From: Gammaproteobacteria bacterium
GTDB lineage: Bacteria > Pseudomonadota > Gammaproteobacteria > UBA9214
Length of the DNA: 9,870 nucleotides
Assembly (NCBI GenBank): GCA_030599705.1
Contig: JAUVNM010000037.1
Coordinates: 1-9,870 of the forward strand
Direction: 5' to 3'
A program made the translations under genes and the position numbers. Positions 6,002 to 9,870 of this stretch are shown here, in pieces; position 1 is the stretch's first letter, and every line of letters starts with the position of its first letter. Under the pieces are notes generated by a model, which ran no database searches, was not told the origin of the DNA, and saw only the letters and a list, made by a program, of their open reading frames with translations.

Positions 6002-6164
6002 CGCTGTTCGCCCGCGCACGCCAGATCTGATAGCACTCCAGACCACAGAAATACAGAACGTAATCACTGGCCTCCTCGATCTGCGCTTCGGACAGCGGGA
6101 TTTCATCGAGGCAGATCTTGCAAGCGACCCTGACACTTTCAACTGTTTCCCCGGAATCTTGCAT
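5994..6164 (-). CDS. DUF3330-like four-cysteine protein
   Basis: This 56-aa protein contains VACKICLDEIP (C15, C18) and YFCGLECYQIW (C40, C44), a CxxC...CxxxC pattern that resembles DUF3330 proteins and suggests a bound zinc or other metal. DUF3330 proteins are small, of unknown function, and some occur next to mercury-resistance transposon genes; no mer gene is visible here. ATG 6164 (MQDSGETVESVRV) is preferred to the upstream ATG at 6197 because GGGCGGGA lies just ahead of it and the longer form adds an atypical MAYIWRTGGNT. It is the first gene of a probable trio with the 43-aa ORF and the DUF77 gene. Confidence 0.75.
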   Translation of the reverse strand: MQDSGETVESVRVACKICLDEIPLSEAQIEEASDYVLYFCGLECYQIWRARANSDD

Positions 6165-6306
6165 GGTATTCCCGCCCGTTCTCCAGATATACGCCAAGTA
6201 TAGACTGTCTTCTGGCCGACACGGCGGGGTGTTGAAAAGGTGTCAGAGCCGAACCCTTTTACAGAAGACGTGTCGGCCATATCAGAATCGTCGGCTTGGG
6301 CGATTG
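6165..6306. promoter_or_regulatory. Upstream region of the DUF3330 operon with inverted repeats
   Basis: On the minus strand, TATACT (6202-6197) is a possible -10 box for the DUF3330 operon, without a good -35 box. TGGCCGACAC (6213-6222) is the exact complement of GTGTCGGCCA (6270-6279). Between them, AAAAGG (6235-6240) faces CCTTTT (6255-6260) around GGTGTCAGAGC, the left end of the toxin-antitoxin cassette. The region is a mixture of promoter and repeat sequence. Confidence 0.4.
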
Positions 6307-6576
6307 TTAGAGGGTGCCACGATACACATCTTTTCTATGCCCCACCTTCACTACAACGACAATAAGTTCATTATCCTCGATACTGTAAACAATTCGGTAA
6401 GGACCTTGACGTATACGAAACTTATAGTGGCCGGATAACTTCTTTGAACCTGGCGGGCGGGGATCTTTAGCCAATTGGCCAATACGCCGGATTATGCGTT
6501 GCCGTTCTTTCTTTTGCGGTATAGCTTCTATCTCTTTTACCGCAGAACGTTTGATTGAAACCTTATATTTTTCCAC
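6307..6576 (-). CDS. RelE/ParE-family toxin
   Basis: This 89-aa protein follows the RelE pattern: KVSIKRSAVKEIEAIPQ at the start, a helical RQRIIRRIGQLAKDPRPPG, KKLSGHYKFRIRQGPYRIVY in the middle (residues 45-64) and a VVKVGHRKDVYR end. RelE-type toxins cut ribosome-bound mRNA; ParE-type ones target gyrase. The FRIR...YRIVY and GHRKDVY motifs fit the RelE side better. Translation starts at GTG 6576-6574, 14 nt inside the antitoxin gene, so expression is coupled. The gene is intact and of normal length. Its A+T content differs from the surrounding genes, consistent with acquisition. Confidence 0.88.
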   Translation of the reverse strand: MEKYKVSIKRSAVKEIEAIPQKKERQRIIRRIGQLAKDPRPPGSKKLSGHYKFRIRQGPYRIVYSIEDNELIVVVVKVGHRKDVYRGTL

Positions 6577-6796
6577 GCCGTTTTAGATCTTTCACGACGT
6601 CTTCATAAGGCAGGCTTGGCTCGTTCACTCTGTCTTCGAAGGCAGCAAGGTCCCCGGCATCCTCAGCAAGACTTAATTGCACTGCCTCATTGACCAAATC
6701 CGACATAGATCGCTCGGTCTCAGCTGCTTTTACCCGTAGGGCACGGTGAAGCTCTGGGTCAAAATATACCGTGGCACGTTTAGGGTTGCTGCTCAT
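6563..6796 (-). CDS. Ribbon-helix-helix antitoxin
   Basis: This 77-aa protein has an N-terminal ribbon-helix-helix domain: RATVYFDPELHRALRVKAAE (residues 7-26) then ERSMSDLVNEAVQLSL (28-43). The acidic C-terminal part (EDAGDLAAFEDRVNEP and on to VVKDLKRRGKI) is the usual toxin-neutralising segment. It is encoded directly upstream of the RelE-like toxin with a 14-nt overlap, the common antitoxin-first order, and would repress the operon by binding the palindrome and tandem repeats just upstream. ATG 6796-6794 fits the domain start (MSSNPKRATVYF); the ribosome-binding site is weak, which is common for such pairs. Confidence 0.88.
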   Translation of the reverse strand: MSSNPKRATVYFDPELHRALRVKAAETERSMSDLVNEAVQLSLAEDAGDLAAFEDRVNEPSLPYEDVVKDLKRRGKI

Positions 6797-6803
6797 AAGA
6801 ATA

Positions 6804-6832
6804 TATGTAGCACTATATCACTATAACGTCAA
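6804..6832 (-). promoter_or_regulatory. Probable promoter of the toxin-antitoxin operon
   Basis: On the minus strand, TTGACG (6832-6827) is a good -35 box and TACATA (6809-6804), 17 bp downstream, is a weak -10 box just before the antitoxin start. The spacer contains tandem CACTATA units (+ strand 6811-6817 and 6819-6825). Confidence 0.45.
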
Positions 6833-6840
6833 GACGTTAT
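6823..6840. promoter_or_regulatory. Operator-like palindrome for the antitoxin
   Basis: ATAACGTC (6823-6830), AA, GACGTTAT (6833-6840) is a perfect 18-bp palindrome that overlaps the TTGACG -35 box. Position and symmetry fit an autoregulatory site for the ribbon-helix-helix antitoxin. Confidence 0.6.
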
Positions 6841-6851
6841 GTTGAGAAGGA

Positions 6852-6897
6852 GTCAGAGCACATTTATTGCTTATATTAGGAACAAATGTGCTCTGAC
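6852..6897. repeat. 14-bp perfect inverted repeat directly after metH
   Basis: GTCAGAGCACATTT (6852-6865) pairs exactly with AAATGTGCTCTGAC (6884-6897) around an 18-nt AT-rich loop. It begins five bases beyond the metH stop. A hairpin of this strength could protect or end the metH mRNA, but no T-run follows on the minus strand. Its GTCAGAGC core matches the left end of the toxin-antitoxin cassette. Confidence 0.65.
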
Positions 6898-6901
6898 ACC
6901 A

Positions 6902-9870
6902 TTAAATTCCATATCCCAGCACCGGGGCCAGCCAGCGTTCGGCCTCGGGGACGGTCATGCCCTTGCGCCTGGCGTAGTCCTCGACCTGGTCTTTGGCGAT
7001 CTTGCCAATCCCGAAGTAGCGTGCCTCGGGATGGGAAAAATAAAACCCGGAGACCGCGGCGGTGGGCAGCATGGCGTAGTTTTCGGTGATGCTGATGCCG
7101 GCGTTGCTCACCGGGTCGATCAGTTCCCACAAGATTCCTTTTTCCGTGTGGTCCGGGCAGGCCGGGTAGCCGGGTGCCGGGCGGATGCCGCGGTATTCTT
7201 CCTTGATGAGTTCTTCGTTGCTGAGGTTCTCGCCCTGCGCATAGCTCCAGAATTCCTTGCGCACACGCTCGTGCATGCGCTCGGCAAAGGCCTCGGCGAG
7301 GCGGTCGGCCAGCGCCTTCAGCAGGATGCTGTGGTAGTCATCATGGTCTGCCTCGAATTCCGCGATCTTTGCTTCGATGCCGATTCCGGTGGTGACCGCG
7401 AAGGTGCCGAGGTAGTCGGCCACACCGGAGTCCTTCGGGGCGATGTAGTCGGCGAGGCACAGGTTTGGGGCTTCGTGGCGCTTGTTCATCTGCTGGCGCA
7501 ACTGGTGGAATACCGCGAGCACCTTACTACGACTGTCATCCGTGTACAGCTCGATATCGTCATGGTTTACACTATTGGCTGGGTAAAACCCGATCACGCC
7601 ACGCGCGGTCAGCCATTTCTCCTGGATGATTTGCTGCAGCATGGCCGTGGCATCATCAAACAGCCGGCGCGCCTCCGGGCCGACGACCGCGTCGTCGAGG
7701 ATCTGCGGGAACTTGCCGGCCAGTTCCCAGGCCTTGAAGAACGGGCCCCAGTCGATACGGGTGGCGAGTTCCGCCAGCGGGTAATCAGCAAACACCCGCG
7801 TGCCGGTAAATTCCGGTGTCACCGGCTGGTAGTTGCTCCAGCCGGTCTGAAAACGGTTGGCACGTGCCGCCTTCAGCGTGGCCAGTTGTCGGGTCTGTTG
7901 CTGCCCGGCGCGCTGCTCGCGCAGTTGCTGGTATTTTTCCTTGATTCCGGCGATGTAGTCCTTGCGCTTGTCCTCGCTCAGCAACGTGCTGGCGACACCC
8001 ACGGCCCGTGAGGCGTCCGTGACATACACCACGGCGCCGCGGTACTGCGGATCGATCTTGACCGAGGTGTGGATCTGCGACGTGGTCGCGCCCCCGATCA
8101 GCAGCGGCAGTTCAAAGCCCTGGCGTTCCATTTCCTTGCCGATGTGGACCATCTCGTCCAGCGACGGCGTAATCAGGCCGGACAGGCCGATGATGTCGAC
8201 GTTTTTCTCGCGCGCCGTCTTCAGGATGGTCTCGGCCGGCACCATGACGCCGAGGTCGATGACCTCGTAGCTGTTGCACTGCAGTACCACGCCGACAATG
8301 TTCTTGCCGATGTCGTGCACGTCGCCCTTGACGGTCGCCATCAGGATGCGCCCGTTGGTCTGCATGCTGTCGCCCTGCTCTGACTCCATGAACGGCAGCA
8401 GCCAGGCAACGGCCTTTTTCATGACGCGTGCGGACTTGACCACCTGCGGCAGAAACATCTTGCCGGCACCGAACAGGTCGCCGACGACGTTCATACCATC
8501 CATCAGCGGGCCCTCGATGACATGCAGGGCACGCTCGGCCGCGAGCCGGGCGGCCTCGGTGTCTTCTTCTATATAGTCAGCGATGCCCTTGATCAGGGCA
8601 TGTTCGAGGCGCTTGTTGACCTCCCAGGTGCGCCACTCGAGGTCTGTTGCCTGCTCCGTGCTGGTGCCGTCACCGCGATACTTGTCGGCGATCTCCAGTA
8701 GGCGCTCGGTGCCGTCCGCGCGCCGGTTGAGTACCACGTCCTCGACGCGTTCGCGCAACTCATCCGGGATGTCCGCGTAAATCGCCAGCTGCCCGGCGTT
8801 GACGATGCCCATGTCCATGCCGGCCTGGATGGCGTGGTACAGGAACACCGCGTGGATGGCCTCACGCACCGGGTTGTTGCCGCGGAACGAGAACGACACG
8901 TTGGAGACACCGCCGGAGACCAGGGCATGCGGCAGGGTCTGCTTGATGTCGCGGGTCGCCTCGATAAAATCGTGGCCGTAGTTGTTGTGATCCTCGATGC
9001 CGGTAGCGATGGCGAAGATGTTCGGGTCGAAGATGATGTCTTCGGGCGCAAGGCCGACCTGGCTGGTCAGAATTTTATAGGCGCGCGCACAAATCTCGAC
9101 CTTGCGTTCACGGGTGTCGGCCTGGCCGGTTTCATCGAAGGCCATCACGATGGCGGCGGCGCCGTAACGCCTGACCAGCTGCGCATGGCGGATGAATTCG
9201 GCCTCGCCTTCTTTCAGGCTGATGGAGTTCACCACCCCCTTGCCCTGGATGCACTTCAGGCCGGCCTCGATCACTTCCCACTTCGAGGAATCGATCATGA
9301 TCGGCACGCGCGAGATGTCCGGCTCGGCGGAGATCAGATTCAGGAAGCGCACCATGGCTGCTTTCGATTCCAGCATGCCTTCATCCATGTTGACGTCGAT
9401 GATCTGGGCGCCGCTCTCGACCTGCTGGCGCGCGACCTCGAGCGCGGTCTCGTAGTCGCCCTCCATGATGAGGCGCTTGAAGCGCGCCGAGCCGGTGATG
9501 TTGGTGCGCTCGCCGACATTGACGAACAGCGAGTCCTTGCCAATGTTGCAGGGTTCCAGTCCGGACAGGCGGCACTGGATGTCGATGTCGGGGATCTTGC
9601 GTGGCGGGTGCTGGCTCACCGTGTCGACGATCGCCTTGATGTGTTCCGGCGTGGTGCCGCAGCAGCCGCCGACGATATTGAGGAAGCCGTTGGCAGCCCA
9701 GTCACCCAGTTCAGCGGCAATTTGTTCCGGGGTTTCATCGTATTCACCAAACTCGTTCGGCAGACCGGCATTGGGGTGTGCTGATACGCGGGCATCCGAG
9801 ATGCGTGACAGTTCCTCGACGTACTGGCGCAGCTGGTCGGCACCGAGCGCACAGTTGAGGCCGATGGAGA
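6902..9870 (-). CDS. metH: Cobalamin-dependent methionine synthase, 5' end outside the window
   Basis: About 989 codons of MetH are present, open to the right edge; E. coli MetH has 1227 residues, so roughly the first 240 are missing. MetH moves a methyl group from methyltetrahydrofolate to homocysteine through B12. Visible in order: homocysteine-domain zinc ligands in LNCALGA (Cys codon 9851-9853) and GGCCGT (Cys codons 9659-9664); pterin-binding GERTNITGSARFKRL (near 9470-9515) and NVSFSFRGNNPVREAI; the B12 cap; B12-binding DVHDIGKNIVGVVLQC with the axial His at 8315-8317; the SAM-binding activation motif RPAPGYPACPDHTEK near 7140-7185; and a normal C-terminus ending WLAPVLGYGI. All key residues in view are intact. 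No stop separates 9619 from the edge, so the GTG there is not a start. Promoter and any cobalamin riboswitch lie outside. Confidence 0.97.
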   Translation of the reverse strand, partial: SIGLNCALGADQLRQYVEELSRISDARVSAHPNAGLPNEFGEYDETPEQIAAELGDWAANGFLNIVGGCCGTTPEHIKAIVDTVSQHPPRKIPDIDIQCRLSGLEPCNIGKDSLFVNVGERTNITGSARFKRLIMEGDYETALEVARQQVESGAQIIDVNMDEGMLESKAAMVRFLNLISAEPDISRVPIMIDSSKWEVIEAGLKCIQGKGVVNSISLKEGEAEFIRHAQLVRRYGAAAIVMAFDETGQADTRERKVEICARAYKILTSQVGLAPEDIIFDPNIFAIATGIEDHNNYGHDFIEATRDIKQTLPHALVSGGVSNVSFSFRGNNPVREAIHAVFLYHAIQAGMDMGIVNAGQLAIYADIPDELRERVEDVVLNRRADGTERLLEIADKYRGDGTSTEQATDLEWRTWEVNKRLEHALIKGIADYIEEDTEAARLAAERALHVIEGPLMDGMNVVGDLFGAGKMFLPQVVKSARVMKKAVAWLLPFMESEQGDSMQTNGRILMATVKGDVHDIGKNIVGVVLQCNSYEVIDLGVMVPAETILKTAREKNVDIIGLSGLITPSLDEMVHIGKEMERQGFELPLLIGGATTSQIHTSVKIDPQYRGAVVYVTDASRAVGVASTLLSEDKRKDYIAGIKEKYQQLREQRAGQQQTRQLATLKAARANRFQTGWSNYQPVTPEFTGTRVFADYPLAELATRIDWGPFFKAWELAGKFPQILDDAVVGPEARRLFDDATAMLQQIIQEKWLTARGVIGFYPANSVNHDDIELYTDDSRSKVLAVFHQLRQQMNKRHEAPNLCLADYIAPKDSGVADYLGTFAVTTGIGIEAKIAEFEADHDDYHSILLKALADRLAEAFAERMHERVRKEFWSYAQGENLSNEELIKEEYRGIRPAPGYPACPDHTEKGILWELIDPVSNAGISITENYAMLPTAAVSGFYFSHPEARYFGIGKIAKDQVEDYARRKGMTVPEAERWLAPVLGYGI

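Larger units (their letters stand above)
6239..6900. mobile_element. Putative toxin-antitoxin cassette bounded by 11-bp inverted repeats
   Basis: GGTGTCAGAGC at 6239-6249 is exactly inverted as GCTCTGACACC at 6890-6900. The 662-bp segment between holds only the toxin-antitoxin pair and its promoter. It is visibly richer in A+T than the neighbours: two lines counted by hand (6361-6420 and 6781-6840) each have 21 G/C in 60, against 37 in 60 for a metH line (8581-8640). No transposase and no clear target duplication are seen, so it could be a non-autonomous unit or a gene pair between two REP-type repeats. Confidence 0.4.

Noticed and set aside
5870..6280. 136-codon minus ORF spanning the DUF3330 gene and the 43-aa ORF
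   Set aside because: Its first 93 codons are an out-of-frame shadow of the DUF3330 gene and the repeat region, with no ribosome-binding site at 6280; only the last 43 codons fit operon spacing.
6839..8011. Long + strand ORF of 390 codons opposite metH
   Set aside because: It is antisense to the strongly conserved C-terminal half of metH; its sequence has no domain pattern and only reflects GC-rich codon use.
9616..9619. GTG at 9619 as the start of metH
   Set aside because: The frame stays open to the window edge and encodes the conserved GGCCGT zinc-binding segment upstream of it.
8834..9784. + strand ORF opposite the metH N-terminal half
   Set aside because: Antisense shadow of metH homocysteine- and pterin-binding domains.

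Overview
The window is about 9.9 kb of a GC-rich gammaproteobacterial chromosome. The closest recognisable relatives of its housekeeping genes (RNase D tail, YadG/YadH, ferredoxin-NADP reductase, B12-dependent methionine synthase) are E. coli and Pseudomonas type proteins. A DUF5062-like protein, a FIST protein and a secreted DsrE-like protein suggest an environmental, possibly sulfur-associated or marine-type lineage. The exact taxon cannot be read from this sequence.

Layout from left to right: (1) the last 46 codons of a probable RNase D gene on the + strand, then about 140 bp of palindromic repeats. (2) A minus-strand operon of a 62-aa two-helix membrane protein, yadG (ABC ATPase) and yadH (ABC-2 permease), transcribed away from fpr (+ strand, 2284..3039). 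(3) A 250-bp spacer holding a 143-bp MITE-like element and a terminator-like hairpin. (4) A minus-strand FIST sensory protein, divergent from a + strand pair encoding a DUF5062-like protein and a periplasmic DsrE-family protein. (5) A cluster of inverted and direct copies of a 25-nt palindromic module, followed by an archease gene that breaks off after 37 codons exactly at the end of the next gene. (6) A minus-strand trio: a DUF3330 zinc-ribbon-like protein, a 43-aa ORF overlapping it by 8 nt, and an MTH1187/DUF77 thiamine-binding-type protein. (7) An AT-rich CopG/RelE-type toxin-antitoxin pair bounded by perfect 11-bp inverted repeats, inserted one base from the metH stop codon. (8) metH, running off the right edge with its start outside the window.

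Most genes are ordinary core genes. The accessory interest is in the intergenic DNA: at least three families of REP/MITE-like palindromes, two of which appear to supply the TAG stop codon of the gene they abut; a precise archease truncation; and a toxin-antitoxin cassette with terminal inverted repeats and a clear operator palindrome. I do not see a convincing new multi-gene system. The archease junction and the toxin-antitoxin cassette are the best candidates for a second look.
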